Assembly (NCBI RefSeq): GCF_003555545.1
Contig: NZ_CP032157.1
Location: forward strand, 5,708,546-5,772,545
Source of the DNA: Paraflavitalea soli
GTDB taxonomy: Bacteria; Bacteroidota; Bacteroidia; Chitinophagales; Chitinophagaceae
Length of the DNA: 64,000 bases
Direction: 5' to 3'
Positions 24,691-34,774 of this stretch are shown in pieces. Each line of letters opens with the position of its first letter. Position 1 is the first letter of the stretch. A program made the position numbers and the translations under genes. The notes under the pieces are model-generated. The model saw only the letters and a list, made by a program, of their open reading frames with translations, did no database searches and was not told the origin of the DNA.

Positions 24691-26714
24691 CATAGAATGG
24701 CGCCACTAATGAGCAATACGGCAATGATAATAAATCCTGTATTGCTTCCGGTGTCCTTTTTAACTGCAGTATCTTTTAATCCACTTTCTGCATCGCTTTT
24801 GCTGAGCATATAGCTCATTTCGTCTTCGAAAGATTTGTACTCTTTGAAAAATGCATTGGACTCAGAAGGCAACACATGGTCCTTAAGACTTTCATATTGA
24901 TATTTCAACTTCAGTTTACGGTCTCCATAAACAGCCTCTGCATGCATGGTAAAAGCAGCACATTTCATGTCCTCCTGCATATCAGAAAAGTTCCAGTCTT
25001 CGGGTAAATTCACGATCACTTCCTCGTGGTACCTGGCCGGGTAAGTAATATAAAAAGGCATCGTACGGGTTGCATCCTTGGGCTTCTTCAATACACCGTT
25101 GATAACAAAAGGAGAGAAATAACACTTTTTAAGGCCATTTTCTTTTTCCCATACATCTTTAATGGTGTAGTATTCCAGGGTGGTGAACTTACCGGTTTGC
25201 TCATCGTCTTTGTAATTAAGACTATCAATAGTAGCCTTTTCAAAGTAGCCGGCATAGAAGGTTTGAAAGGTTTTGCGCATCTCAAACAGGCTGCTGCTAC
25301 TGAAGTCCTCCCGGATATCATCAGCGAAAGTGCCCAAATAAGTGGTCCGCACAGTGAGCCGTGCATTGCCCGACATATCGGGTATGCTAAATTCTTCTTT
25401 GATATCTATCAACCCCTTGTTGTTTTGCGGGGGAATGGCGGTCAGTGAAGTTGTACTGTCTTCAATGATCAATCCATACTGGTAATCAGGGTAAGAAATA
25501 TCACGCAGTTTGCCACGCTGGTAAGAGATGGTAGGATCAAACCAATAATTTTGACCATTGTACTGAGCACATACCGTAGCATGATCAAAAACACCAGGTG
25601 AAGGCAGCCAGTCTTTAATGGTTTTCCGATAAGTTGCGCTGATCAATACCGGGCTGGCATCAACCCCCAAGGCCCTCAGCATAGTACACAGCAGGTAACT
25701 TTTATCCTTGCAATCACCAAAACGTTGTGCAAATACTTTGTCCGGATGGTGAGGTTTGTGCGAACGATCGCCCATTTCGATACCCAGGTAACGTATATCA
25801 TCCTGCACAAACCGCAGCGCAGCAAGTATTCTTTTATCTACAGCTGTATCTGCATTTTTTATCTCTTCTATTTTTTGCTGCATGGCAGGCGATACCTTAT
25901 TGCCAAAAGAGAAGAGTTGTAATGCCCAGTCATTCACTTCTTTCCAGTTTTTGTATTCACTCACCATCACCATGGGATAAGGATCGTACCAGGCGGGTAC
26001 GCGGTCCTGGATATGCAGCGCGGGAATCTTCTCCAGCTTCCATTCGTAAGCAGTTTCTTTGGATGTTTCTGAAGTTGTATACGCTATCTGAGTAAGACTG
26101 TTTTTGATGTTGAGGGTACGTCCTTTGGGCAAAACGATGCGGTAATACAGGTTGTACATGGGTACACCAAAGCTGGTGTTCATCATATCGGTATACTTAC
26201 CTTTAAATACAGGGTTAAACCCTTTCAGGGTGTAGCTGTATTCAATGATATCGCCTTTACGTACATCTTCCAGGAACAGAACAGCAGAAAGCGAACCGTT
26301 GTACAGGTGCCTGTTGAGCTCACTCTCCTGCTGAATGGTTTTTATATTCGATAGCTGTAGTTTATTGATCTTTCCACCGGCACGGATAATATTGATGGAG
26401 TGAAAAACAAGCTGACTATAGGAAGGATCAAAATCAACACTTACTTCCGAGGCATTTTGTACACCCGATTCAGAAATGATCCGGAAGGCCCGCTTATGGT
26501 AAATAGCCTGGCTGCCCACGGAAACCTGTTTATCCAGAATAAGGTCTACATATCCGCCTTCGGCTTCCTGGTCAAGTTTGGTATCGGTATAAGCAGGTGT
26601 ATGAATAATGACCCAGGCAGGCTCCTTTTCCACGTGGGGTTTATTGTTTTGGGCAAACGACAGGGATACGGGTAAAAGGCTTAGGATCAACAAAGCCCGG
26701 AAAAACAATTTCAT
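24672..26714 (-). CDS. DUF3857 / transglutaminase-like exported protein
   Basis: 680 aa from ATG 26714 (signal peptide MKLFFRALLILSLLPVSLSFA); the frame extends to 26762 without a better start. DUF3857 beta-rich domain in the N-terminal ~250 residues, then a transglutaminase-like core with catalytic-type Cys in FGDCKDKSYLL, His in DHATVCAQYNG and Asp in YWFDPTIS. A C-terminal membrane helix (GFIIIAVLLISGAILWW) ends in WTQRR. This architecture is widespread in Bacteroidota and of unknown function; it is probably periplasmic, anchored by the tail. Confidence 0.88.
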   Translation of the reverse strand: MKLFFRALLILSLLPVSLSFAQNNKPHVEKEPAWVIIHTPAYTDTKLDQEAEGGYVDLILDKQVSVGSQAIYHKRAFRIISESGVQNASEVSVDFDPSYSQLVFHSINIIRAGGKINKLQLSNIKTIQQESELNRHLYNGSLSAVLFLEDVRKGDIIEYSYTLKGFNPVFKGKYTDMMNTSFGVPMYNLYYRIVLPKGRTLNIKNSLTQIAYTTSETSKETAYEWKLEKIPALHIQDRVPAWYDPYPMVMVSEYKNWKEVNDWALQLFSFGNKVSPAMQQKIEEIKNADTAVDKRILAALRFVQDDIRYLGIEMGDRSHKPHHPDKVFAQRFGDCKDKSYLLCTMLRALGVDASPVLISATYRKTIKDWLPSPGVFDHATVCAQYNGQNYWFDPTISYQRGKLRDISYPDYQYGLIIEDSTTSLTAIPPQNNKGLIDIKEEFSIPDMSGNARLTVRTTYLGTFADDIREDFSSSSLFEMRKTFQTFYAGYFEKATIDSLNYKDDEQTGKFTTLEYYTIKDVWEKENGLKKCYFSPFVINGVLKKPKDATRTMPFYITYPARYHEEVIVNLPEDWNFSDMQEDMKCAAFTMHAEAVYGDRKLKLKYQYESLKDHVLPSESNAFFKEYKSFEDEMSYMLSKSDAESGLKDTAVKKDTGSNTGFIIIAVLLISGAILWWTQRR

Positions 26715-26770
26715 GGTGCTGGGGTTAAAATAGGTATACAAATTAGAGCTTTCCGGCAGCATTTACGGGA

Positions 26771-28239
26771 TTATTTCCGGATTGCCTTTGCCAGTATACC
26801 CATCACCTCCTGCATCTCTTTTTCATTGAAGGAGGCAAAACCAAGGCGAATCGCATTGTAATTCGTTTTCCCTGTGATATAATTAGAACCATCGTTCATA
26901 AATAACCCCATAGCAGCAGCACGGGCAGCAACAAGTGGCAGGGGATGCCTGGGATGAAACCTTGCCCAGATAGCCATACCACCAGATGGCTGATTGTAAT
27001 GAACAATGTCCGGTAAATATTGATCCAGCAGGGCACAAACATGTCCCGGCGCTCGTGGTAGGTCTTATTGGATTTTTTAATATGGCGGCCAATATCACCA
27101 TTCTTCATCAGGTTGGCAACGGTAGCTTCCATCAGGTTATCGCCGCGGGAGTCTACCAGGCGCCGCAGGTTGACTGCTTGCTTTATAAAATTATCCGGCG
27201 CAACCATAAACCCAATGCGCAGCGAAGGCGTCATTACCTTGGTGACAGATCCTATATAGATAACGCATCCTTCATGTTGCGTGCTGGCCAGCGGCAGGAT
27301 GGGAGCAGAATCGTAGTGAAAGCTAAAGTCGTAGTCATCCTCAATAACAGCCAGTTTGTATTGCCGTACCAGTTCCAGCAATTGCATTCTGCGCTCAGCA
27401 CTCAGGGTGGCAGTAGTAGGATGATGGTGGTGCGGAATAACATATACCATCCGTATTTTCTTTTTCCTGCAGGCTGCCGCCAGCGCATCTATCTCCATGC
27501 CCTGCTCATCTACCGGTATTTGTATTAACCTGGCGCCAGCTTGTTCAAAAAGAAGACTGGCCAGGTAGTAGTTGGGATCTCCCACGGCCACATAATCGCC
27601 AGGCTGAATGAGCAGTTGTGCCGCCAGAAAGATCGCCATTTGAGCGCCGCGCGTCATCAGCACATTGTTGGCTTGAATATTCAATCCCCTGGTGGCAGAG
27701 AGATGCATTACCATGGCTTCCCGTAAGGTGTAAAAGCCCGAGGGATCCGGTCTTTCGATCATGGCATGCATGTTTTTGTTTTTCACCAGACTCCGGTATT
27801 CACGTAGCAAAGCATCCATGGGGGCCAGTCGCGTATCGGGAAGGCCATCATTGATCAGGAGCCTTTGCGAAGTCATTTTAGTAGAAGGAACAGGAAACGA
27901 CAGTTGCTTGTTAAAACTAAAACCGGTATTGCCTGCATAAGGCGCGCTGATGCCTTGCGTAAATCTGCGGGGTTTTATATCCGGCAGGTTGGGCGCCACA
28001 AAAACACCTTTGCGGGGAATGGTCTCAATCCAGTCTTGTGCATTCAATTCTTCATAGGCAGCTACAATGGTTTTGCGGTGAAGTTGTAGCAGTTCGGCCA
28101 TCTCACGGCTGCCCGGCAAGGCAGCCCCCGGCTTAATGATCCCTTCACGAATCAGACTTACCAAACGGTTGGCTACCTGCTGGTAGATTGGTGTAGTAGC
28201 TTTTTTATCGGGACGGATGAGCGTTTGAAATGGCAACAT
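26771..28239 (-). pseudogene. MocR/PdxR-type regulator, frameshifted
   Basis: GntR winged helix at residues 1-75 (PIYQQVANRLVSLIREGII, GSREMAELLQLHRKTIVAAY) fused to a class I aminotransferase-like domain with PLP Lys in SVTKVMTPSLRIG. The reading frame breaks near 27034-27037. Upstream frame ends MFVPCWINIYRTLF; the true C-terminus continues in another frame (ALLDQYLPDIVHYNQPSGG, then MAIWARFHPRHP to LAKAIRK). The span of 1469 nt is one base short of 490 codons, so a single-base deletion explains it. It is either a recent pseudogene or a sequencing error. Members sense PLP or related compounds and often repress their own gene. Confidence 0.85.
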
Positions 28240-28283
28240 ACTGGACTACCCAGCTTGTTAATACTGGACTTTAAAGGTAGTCC
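28238..28283 (-). promoter_or_regulatory. Operator-like repeats at the MocR start
   Basis: Direct repeats ATACTGGACT at 28238-28247 and 28261-28270 (23-bp spacing) plus an inverted pair GGACTACC (28243-28250) / GGTAGTCC (28276-28283). Direct repeats combined with an inverted copy are typical of MocR-family sites, so this is probably the autoregulatory operator; it overlaps the start codon. Confidence 0.6.
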
Positions 28284-28284
28284 A

Positions 28285-28307
28285 AAGGGGCGGCATCGCC
28301 ACCCCTT
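28285..28307 (-). terminator. GC-rich hairpin after the GreA/B-C-like gene
   Basis: Stem AAGGGG.GGC / GCC.CCCCTT with loop ATC, 12 nt downstream of the stop at 28319. Only three T follow on the minus strand, so it is a weak terminator or a barrier. Confidence 0.4.
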
Positions 28308-28318
28308 CATACAACATA

Positions 28319-28714
28319 CTATTCGTTAACCACTTCCAGTATGGTAAACGTCTTTTTACCAGCCGGTACCTGCCAACTCACCTGCTGCCCTTCGCGAAAG
28401 CCGATCAGGGCTGCTCCAACCGGTGCCACCACAGAAACCTTCCGCATTTTCATATCAGCCTTATCGGGCATTACCAGCACCAGTTCCAAGATGTCTTCCC
28501 TGCCTTCTGCTTTTATTTTCACTTTGGAATTGAGCCTGACTGCGTCCGCTGGAAATTCATCCTTATCTACCAGCTTTGCCCGCTTCAGTTCCGCTTGCAG
28601 ATCCTGCGCACTCTTACGCTCCACAAGTGTATTGCCATACCAGGTATTCAGGTAAGCTGTCAATAATTTGTAATCATCCAGCCTGAGTACAAGCTGGTTA
28701 TTTATTTTTTGCAT
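28319..28714 (-). CDS. GreA/GreB C-terminal domain protein (Rnk-like)
   Basis: 131 aa. The C-terminal half (KVKIKAEGREDILELVLVMP, SVVAPVGAALIGFREGQQVSWQVP) is the GreA/GreB FKBP-like domain; the N-terminal ~45 residues are too short for the Gre coiled coil and match the Rnk type instead. Rnk-like proteins bind RNA polymerase near the secondary channel without cleaving the transcript. A role in transcription modulation is expected from the family, not shown by context. Confidence 0.82.
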   Translation of the reverse strand: MQKINNQLVLRLDDYKLLTAYLNTWYGNTLVERKSAQDLQAELKRAKLVDKDEFPADAVRLNSKVKIKAEGREDILELVLVMPDKADMKMRKVSVVAPVGAALIGFREGQQVSWQVPAGKKTFTILEVVNE

Positions 28715-28764
28715 TGTTTATCTTTTTAATAGTGATCAAATAGAGGCAGGAGCCCATCCAGAGC

Positions 28765-29073
28765 TCACCTGCCCTTTGAAAAAACTTTGTACCGGATATA
28801 TTGTGATTCCTCATGCCTCCTCACTCTCCGCTCACGCCGGTCGGATTCGAACGAATAACGCAAACGACGCAATACCGGAGATCGTTTTTCAGACCGCGGA
28901 TACTCCTTACGTTTCTTTAAAACTACCAGTAACAGCAATGGCACCGTTATCATGAGCAACCACAACCATCTTCCATTACCAATAAAGCTGTTCTTTATAA
29001 TAATTGCATTGACCAACACAAGTGGCAGTATAACCATACTACCTGCTGTATCGGGCTTGAGTTTATTTGCCAT
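28765..29073 (-). CDS. Small membrane protein with basic C-terminal tail, unknown
   Basis: 102 aa, ATG 29073. Two hydrophobic segments (MVILPLVLVNAIIIKNSF and WLWLLMITVPLLLLVVL) followed by a very Arg/Lys-rich cytoplasmic tail (RRLRYSFESDRRERRVRRHEES). No family recognised. Fifty bases upstream of the GreA/B-C-like gene on the same strand. It could be a real small inner-membrane protein; the coding evidence is moderate. Confidence 0.55.
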   Translation of the reverse strand: MANKLKPDTAGSMVILPLVLVNAIIIKNSFIGNGRWLWLLMITVPLLLLVVLKKRKEYPRSEKRSPVLRRLRYSFESDRRERRVRRHEESQYIRYKVFSKGR

Positions 29074-29554
29074 GATCCACGTTTTAACATTGGCAATCCG
29101 TCAGTATGTGCAATAGCCTGCCACCCCGTATATCACAGGCCTCAGTGGTCCACAGTATTTGCTTGCCAAAAGGATTCGACAGGCACAGACTGATCTTATT
29201 TTACCAATGGAATTAAAAACTTCCCGCTTCAATGTTGATCGAAGCATTGGACATTCAATAAATTAAACGCTAATCACCCCAGCCCGGGTAGCATGATAAG
29301 GCCGGGGATTAATTATGAAAGTCTTTGCAGGTTGGATAGTAATTAGACTTCTTCCCGAAATTAAACTGCAGGCAGGCACAAAAGGTTTGTGCTTCAAGCA
29401 TTTGCTGCCCGAAGTAACCATTATGTATGTATTTATGTGTGCCCGACATGTTATAAAGATAGCAAAAATAAAATTAAGGCAGCAGATAGAAGCGCATTAA
29501 AGCGCTTTCCCGGCAAAACCTTCATTTAACACCAGCGTTTCGTATCTTTTCCTT
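29074..29554. other. 481-bp intergenic region, no firm gene
   Basis: Contains a GC hairpin (CCCC.GCC 29277-29284 with GGC.GGGG 29300-29307) and a small AAGCGC/GCGCTT hairpin at 29490-29507. A 61-codon frame at 29315-29500 has no start support or recognisable protein character. I see no tRNA, promoter of strict consensus or terminator with a T-tract. Confidence 0.5.
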
Positions 29555-30805
29555 ATGAAACGTTTTCTTGCAACCAGTACCTGCTTATTACTGTGGTTTT
29601 TTGTTTTCTCCCGGCAGAAAACCGATCTCTGGCTGGATTCCCTGCTGCGCCAACAGGCTTCCCCACAATTGCTGAATGTACTGAATAAGCCCGACAGCTT
29701 TCAATACCAGCTCATCTATACGCAGATCAACCGCGATAAAAACAACCACCCCCAATTCAAACATTATTATCTGAATGTAGACAGGAACCGCTATTTCAAT
29801 CCGGCATCGATGGTAAAAATGCCAACAGCATTCAGCGCATTGGAAAAGCTGAATGAACTCAAAAAAGCCGGCGTGAACAAGTATACCCCCATGCTTATAG
29901 ACAGCAGCTATGAACGCCAAACCACTGTATTCACAGATACCTCATCTGCCAACGGGCTGCCTTCCGTGGCCCAATACATCAGGAAAGTATTTTTAGTAAG
30001 TGATAACGATGCTTATAACCGCCTCTATGAATTTGTAGGACAGCAAACCCTCAATGAAAAACTCTGGAAAAAAGGCTATACAGATAGTCGCATTACCCGC
30101 CGTTTTGTAACGATGAATGAAGACCAGAACCGGCATACCAATGCCATTCGTTTTATGCAGGATGGCCGCCTGGTATATGCACAACCGCCTGCTTACAACA
30201 AAGTACCTTTTGACTTCAGCAAAAAAATATTGGTAGGCAAAGGACATTGGAACAGAAACGACAGCCTGGTCAATGAGCCTATGGACTTTACCACACACAA
30301 CAATGTACCACTGGAAGACTTTCAACAAATGGCCCAATCGGTCCTCTTTCCTGAATCCGTAAAGCCTCAGCAAAGGTTCAATTTAACCGATGACGATTAC
30401 AAATTCCTGTACCGGTATATGTCCGAACTGCCCTACGAAAGCAAACACCCCAAATACGATACGACTGAATTCTTTGAGAGCTATACCAAATTCTTTTTCT
30501 TTAAAGCAGGTCGGGGCCGTATACCACACAATATCCGGGCTTTTAACAAAACTGGCTGGTCTTATGGATTCCTGACTGATGTAACTTACATCGTGGATTT
30601 TGAGAACAAGGTAGAGTTTATGCTCAGTGGTGTGATTTACGTCAACAGCGATGGGATACTGAATGACGACAAATATGAGTATGAACAGGTAGGCTATCCC
30701 TTCTTTAAAGAAACCGGCCAGCTTATTTACCAGTATGAGTTGGCAAGGCCCCGGAAATACCAACCCAATCTGAAAAAGTTTCAGCTCAATTACCAGGACC
30801 AATAA
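29555..30805 (+). CDS. Class A beta-lactamase-like serine hydrolase, exported
   Basis: 416 aa. Signal peptide MKRFLATSTCLLLWFFVFS. Active-site motifs in class A order: SMVK (nucleophile S85, K88), SDN (149-151) and KTG (near 331) in AFNKTGWSYG. It is longer than true class A enzymes (~290 aa) and lacks a clear omega-loop ExxLN, so it is better described as a penicillin-binding/serine-hydrolase relative than a resistance beta-lactamase. Periplasmic. It is 14 nt upstream of the GH9-NodB gene and likely co-transcribed; why they pair is unknown. Confidence 0.85.
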   Translation: MKRFLATSTCLLLWFFVFSRQKTDLWLDSLLRQQASPQLLNVLNKPDSFQYQLIYTQINRDKNNHPQFKHYYLNVDRNRYFNPASMVKMPTAFSALEKLNELKKAGVNKYTPMLIDSSYERQTTVFTDTSSANGLPSVAQYIRKVFLVSDNDAYNRLYEFVGQQTLNEKLWKKGYTDSRITRRFVTMNEDQNRHTNAIRFMQDGRLVYAQPPAYNKVPFDFSKKILVGKGHWNRNDSLVNEPMDFTTHNNVPLEDFQQMAQSVLFPESVKPQQRFNLTDDDYKFLYRYMSELPYESKHPKYDTTEFFESYTKFFFFKAGRGRIPHNIRAFNKTGWSYGFLTDVTYIVDFENKVEFMLSGVIYVNSDGILNDDKYEYEQVGYPFFKETGQLIYQYELARPRKYQPNLKKFQLNYQDQ

Positions 30806-30819
30806 AGCTACTCCCCACC

Positions 30820-33444
30820 ATGAATAAGTCTTGCCTGAAATATTACTGTATTGCTTCTTTGCTGATAATAAGTTGTGTGATCGCCTCCTTTGCCCCGGCG
30901 CCATGGGAACCTAACTCCTGGATCCGTATCAACATATTGGGCTATCAGCCCGACGGCACTAAAACGGCCATCTGGTGTGGCAAACAGGATCAGGTCGTTA
31001 CTTCTTTTTATGTGATAGATGTAGCTACCGGCGCCACCGCACTAAAAGGCAATACCGGACCGGCAGCCGGCGCCTATGGCCCTTTTGCACAAACCTACCG
31101 GCTGAACTTCTCCCGACTGAAAAAACCAGGACGTTATATTATAAGGGCTGGTGATGCCATTTCTCCGGAGTTTACGATTGGCGAAGATGTATATAAAGGA
31201 GCTGCTGATTTTTGCCTGCGTTATATGCGTCAACAACGAAGCGGCTTCAATCCCTTTTTGAAAGATTCCTGTCACACCCATGATGGTTATACCATGTATG
31301 GACCCATGCCAGATAGCACACATATCGATGCTTCCGGCGGCTGGCATGATGCTTCGGATTATTTACAATATGTGACCACTTCAGCCAACGCTACCTGGCA
31401 CCTGCTGGCAGCCTACCGCGACTTCCCCAATGTATTTGGAGATGAACACCTGGCCAACGGACTGGAAGGTAAAAACAACCGGGCCGATGTATTGGACGAA
31501 GCCAAATGGGGATTGGACTGGCTACTGAAGATGCACCCGAGGGAAGATTGGATGTTCAACCAACTGGGCGATGACCGCGACCATGCAGGCATGCGAATAC
31601 CTAAAGAAGATAGTTTTTACGGAAAAGGATATGAGCGCCCCGTTTATTTTGCCACGGGGCAGCCACAGGGATTATTAAAATACAAGAACCGGGCTACCGG
31701 TGTAGCTTCTACGGCCGGTAAATTTGCCAGCACCTTTGCCCTGGGCTACCAAACCATCACTCTAGAGGATACTGCCTATAGGATCAAGCTATATCAAAGA
31801 GCGCAATCCGCTTACCGGCTGGGCGTTCAAAAACCCGGCGTGTGTCAAACCGCACCGGGACGTTCTCCCTACTTTTATGAAGAAGATAACTGGACTGACG
31901 ATATGGAACTGGCAGCGGCCAGTCTGGGTTACATGCAGCAGGCAAGCAGTGGGTCTTCAGACCCATCCACCATAAAAGAAGCCCTCCAATATGCCAGGGT
32001 GGAAAAACTAACGCCCTGGTTGGGTGGTGATACTGCCCGCCATTATCAATGGTATCCTTTCATTAACCTGGGACACTATGAATTGGCCAAACAACTGGAG
32101 GGAAGACAAAAAAGAGAACTCATTGAGTATTATAAACAAGGCATTGAAAAAGTATGGCAGAAAGCCAGCACCAATGCCTTTTACAGGGGTATCCCCTTCA
32201 TTTGGTGTAGCAATAACCTCACTACCTCTTTTGCTATTCAATGTTATTGGTACCGTGAGCTCACCGGTGACACCAAATACCTGGAGCTGGAACAAGCCAA
32301 TTTTGACTGGCTCTTTGGTTGCAATCCCTGGGGCACCAGCATGGTATTTGGACTGCCCTCCTGGGGAGATACGCCTGCCGATCCCCACTCAGCCTTTACT
32401 CACCTGAAGCAATATCCCATTGATGGCGGCCTCGTAGACGGACCAGTGTATGGCAATATTTACAAGAACCTCATCGGCATCACTCTCAATGCACCGGATG
32501 AATATGCGGCATTTCAAAGCAGCCTGGTGGTGTACCATGATGATTACGGAGATTACAGTACCAACGAGCCTACTATGGACGGCACGGCTTCCCTGATCTA
32601 CCTACTGGCAGCCAAAGAACAAAACCGTAAGGCCAGCGCTAATGAGGGCGCTAAACCTGGTAAAAAAAAAGTAAAGCCGAACGTCTACTCCGGTCCCAAT
32701 AAAGGTTCCGGGAGCGCTATATCAGCATTACAGCAGCAAGTCGTACCTCAAAACAAAGCCATCACCAGGGGCGATATCAATAAAAAGCAGATCGCCCTGG
32801 TATTTACCGGCGACGAGTTTGGAGATGGCGGCAATACCATTGCCCACACCCTGCAGCGGGAAGGCATTAAAGCCTCCTTCTTTTTAACCGGCCGCTTCTA
32901 CCGCGAACCAGCTTTCAAAGACGCTATTACACAGCTTCGGAAGGATGGACATTACTTCGGCGCCCATAGCGACCAGCATTTATTGTATTGTGACTGGAAG
33001 CGCCGCGACAGCTTATTGGTAACCAGGCAGCAATTTGATGCAGACCTTCGAAACAACTATGCTGCGATGAACAACTTTGGGATCAGTGAAGCAGAAGCCC
33101 CCTATTTCCTGCCACCCTATGAGTGGTACAATGACTCCATTGTTTCCTGGTCAAAGCAACAGGGTTTTCAGCTAATTAATTATACCCCCGGCACCATCAG
33201 CCACGCCGACTATACCACCCCCGATCTGAAAAATTACCGCAGTAGTGATGCCATACTCCAATCCATTTACAGTTTTGGGCAACAATCACCGGCTGCCTTC
33301 AATGGCTTTATTCTCCTGCTGCACATCGGTACCGCGCCTCAGCGCACCGACAAATTATACAACCGCCTTGGAGAGTTGATCCGCTACCTGAAAGGCGCCG
33401 GGTATGAAATAGTAAGGATAGATCAATTACTAGCTCCCCGATAG
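30820..33444 (+). CDS. GH9 glycosidase fused to NodB-like polysaccharide deacetylase
   Basis: 874 aa with signal peptide. CelD_N Ig-like domain at about 30-125 (IRINILGYQPDGTKTAIW); GH9 (alpha/alpha)6 domain at about 128-600 with the base-Asp motif GGWHDASDYLQY and the acid Glu in YSTNEPTMDGTASL. After a basic linker (KPGKKKVKPN) comes a NodB/CE4 fold at about 645-874 with metal ligands HSDQH. The usual TFDD motif is replaced by FTGDEFGDG, so deacetylase activity is uncertain. Likely a periplasmic or secreted beta-glucan or amino-sugar polysaccharide enzyme; the pairing with deacetylation suggests a chitosan-like or acetylated glycan, which is inference. Confidence 0.9.
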   Translation: MNKSCLKYYCIASLLIISCVIASFAPAPWEPNSWIRINILGYQPDGTKTAIWCGKQDQVVTSFYVIDVATGATALKGNTGPAAGAYGPFAQTYRLNFSRLKKPGRYIIRAGDAISPEFTIGEDVYKGAADFCLRYMRQQRSGFNPFLKDSCHTHDGYTMYGPMPDSTHIDASGGWHDASDYLQYVTTSANATWHLLAAYRDFPNVFGDEHLANGLEGKNNRADVLDEAKWGLDWLLKMHPREDWMFNQLGDDRDHAGMRIPKEDSFYGKGYERPVYFATGQPQGLLKYKNRATGVASTAGKFASTFALGYQTITLEDTAYRIKLYQRAQSAYRLGVQKPGVCQTAPGRSPYFYEEDNWTDDMELAAASLGYMQQASSGSSDPSTIKEALQYARVEKLTPWLGGDTARHYQWYPFINLGHYELAKQLEGRQKRELIEYYKQGIEKVWQKASTNAFYRGIPFIWCSNNLTTSFAIQCYWYRELTGDTKYLELEQANFDWLFGCNPWGTSMVFGLPSWGDTPADPHSAFTHLKQYPIDGGLVDGPVYGNIYKNLIGITLNAPDEYAAFQSSLVVYHDDYGDYSTNEPTMDGTASLIYLLAAKEQNRKASANEGAKPGKKKVKPNVYSGPNKGSGSAISALQQQVVPQNKAITRGDINKKQIALVFTGDEFGDGGNTIAHTLQREGIKASFFLTGRFYREPAFKDAITQLRKDGHYFGAHSDQHLLYCDWKRRDSLLVTRQQFDADLRNNYAAMNNFGISEAEAPYFLPPYEWYNDSIVSWSKQQGFQLINYTPGTISHADYTTPDLKNYRSSDAILQSIYSFGQQSPAAFNGFILLLHIGTAPQRTDKLYNRLGELIRYLKGAGYEIVRIDQLLAPR

Positions 33445-33604
33445 CCCGGGGACCGTGCAGGTCTGATTATTATTTCTATCGATCTGAACAATTTAGATCC
33501 GTACCAGTTATATTATTTTCGCCAGCCGTTCCCAATACGGCATGCACTTTTAACCCCAACCGACACAGTAGTTTAGATTGGACCTGATTTAAAAGTGTAA
33601 TATC

Positions 33605-34702
33605 ATGGAAAAGGTAACCAGGCCTCAATACATGAAGAGTGGCCATGAAACGATCTTCCTACAGTTGCGCCAGGAAGTGAATGCCCTGGTGGTACAATTG
33701 CAACCCAAACGGAAACGCGGTATAATGCTCAAAGCATTGTTGTTCCCCATTCTGTATATTTTTATCTACATTTCGTTGATCGCCTGGGGAAATAACCCGG
33801 TAGTACTCTACACCTCCTATTTCGGACTGGGGCTATTGCTCGTCGTTATTTTCCTGAATATTATCCATGATGCCGTTCACGGCACTGTTTTCAAGAGCAA
33901 GCAACTGAATGAGTGGTATATGTACCTGTTTGACCTGATGGGGGCCAACAGCTATACTTGGCGCATGCGGCATGTACGTTTTCACCACAACTATCCTAAT
34001 GTGAGCGGTTGGGATACCGATATAGAGCAAAGTAAACTGGCCCGGATATTTCCCACCGACGAGCGCCTGGCCGTACACCGGTACCAACATATCTACCTCC
34101 CTTTATTGTATCCGCTTTACCTGTTGAACTGGCTGCTGATCCGGGATTTCAGGGACTTCTTTAATAAAAAGAGAACTGTATGGAAGCTAACCAGCATCCC
34201 CAAAGAAGAATATGTAAAACTGTTCCTGTTCAAAGCCATTTTCCTCTTTTACCTGATCGTAGTTCCCGGCTGGTTGCTGGCCATTAGCTGGGCCAAAGTA
34301 GTGACCGGCTTTTTACTGATGATGTTCACCGCCAGTATCTTTTCATTGATCGTATTGCTAAGCCCGCACGCTAATACTACCGCTGAATTTCCGATACCCG
34401 ATCACAACCATCAGCTGCCGCACAACTGGATGGTGCACATGCTCAAAACTACCAATGATGTACGTTCGGATAATTGGTTTACCCGCTTTTGCATGGGATG
34501 TTTCAATTTTCACGTAGTGCACCACCTGTTTCCCAATGTGAACCATGTGTATTATCCGGAAATCACTTCCCTGCTGAAAACCTATGCTGCCCGGTATGAC
34601 CTGCCATACCAATCCTACTCACTGGGCACTTCTCTGAAGAACCATTACCTGCTGTTAAAACGTAATGGTGTCCGTGAGGACATTTTTGAAGAAACGATGT
34701 AA
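33605..34702 (+). CDS. Membrane fatty acid desaturase
   Basis: 365 aa. Three His boxes of the membrane diiron desaturases: HDAVHG, RHVRFHHNYPN and VVHHLFP; membrane helix pairs lie near LKALLFPILYIFIYISLIAWG and VVLYTSYFGLGLLLVVIFL, and again after the second box. It should introduce a double bond into acyl chains at the inner membrane using O2. The regiochemistry is unknown. Next gene (72 nt) is a fatty acid hydroxylase, suggesting a small lipid-modification locus, though that gene has its own promoter. Confidence 0.9.
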   Translation: MEKVTRPQYMKSGHETIFLQLRQEVNALVVQLQPKRKRGIMLKALLFPILYIFIYISLIAWGNNPVVLYTSYFGLGLLLVVIFLNIIHDAVHGTVFKSKQLNEWYMYLFDLMGANSYTWRMRHVRFHHNYPNVSGWDTDIEQSKLARIFPTDERLAVHRYQHIYLPLLYPLYLLNWLLIRDFRDFFNKKRTVWKLTSIPKEEYVKLFLFKAIFLFYLIVVPGWLLAISWAKVVTGFLLMMFTASIFSLIVLLSPHANTTAEFPIPDHNHQLPHNWMVHMLKTTNDVRSDNWFTRFCMGCFNFHVVHHLFPNVNHVYYPEITSLLKTYAARYDLPYQSYSLGTSLKNHYLLLKRNGVREDIFEETM

Positions 34703-34730
34703 GGAAGAAAGACCGGTCCTGGCCGTCAAA

Positions 34731-34758
34731 TTGATAAGATGATATTATTATAATTTTG
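34731..34758 (+). promoter_or_regulatory. Promoter of the fatty acid hydroxylase gene
   Basis: TTG (34731-34733), 17 nt, TAATTTTG (34751-34758): full Bacteroidota consensus, 16 nt upstream of the ATG at 34775. Confidence 0.7.
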
Positions 34759-34774
34759 TAACCAAATCCGGTGT

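Noticed and set aside
29315-29500. 61-codon open frame in an otherwise gene-free gap
   Set aside because: No signal peptide, family pattern or promoter; composition (many Ile, Lys and Cys scattered) looks like chance.
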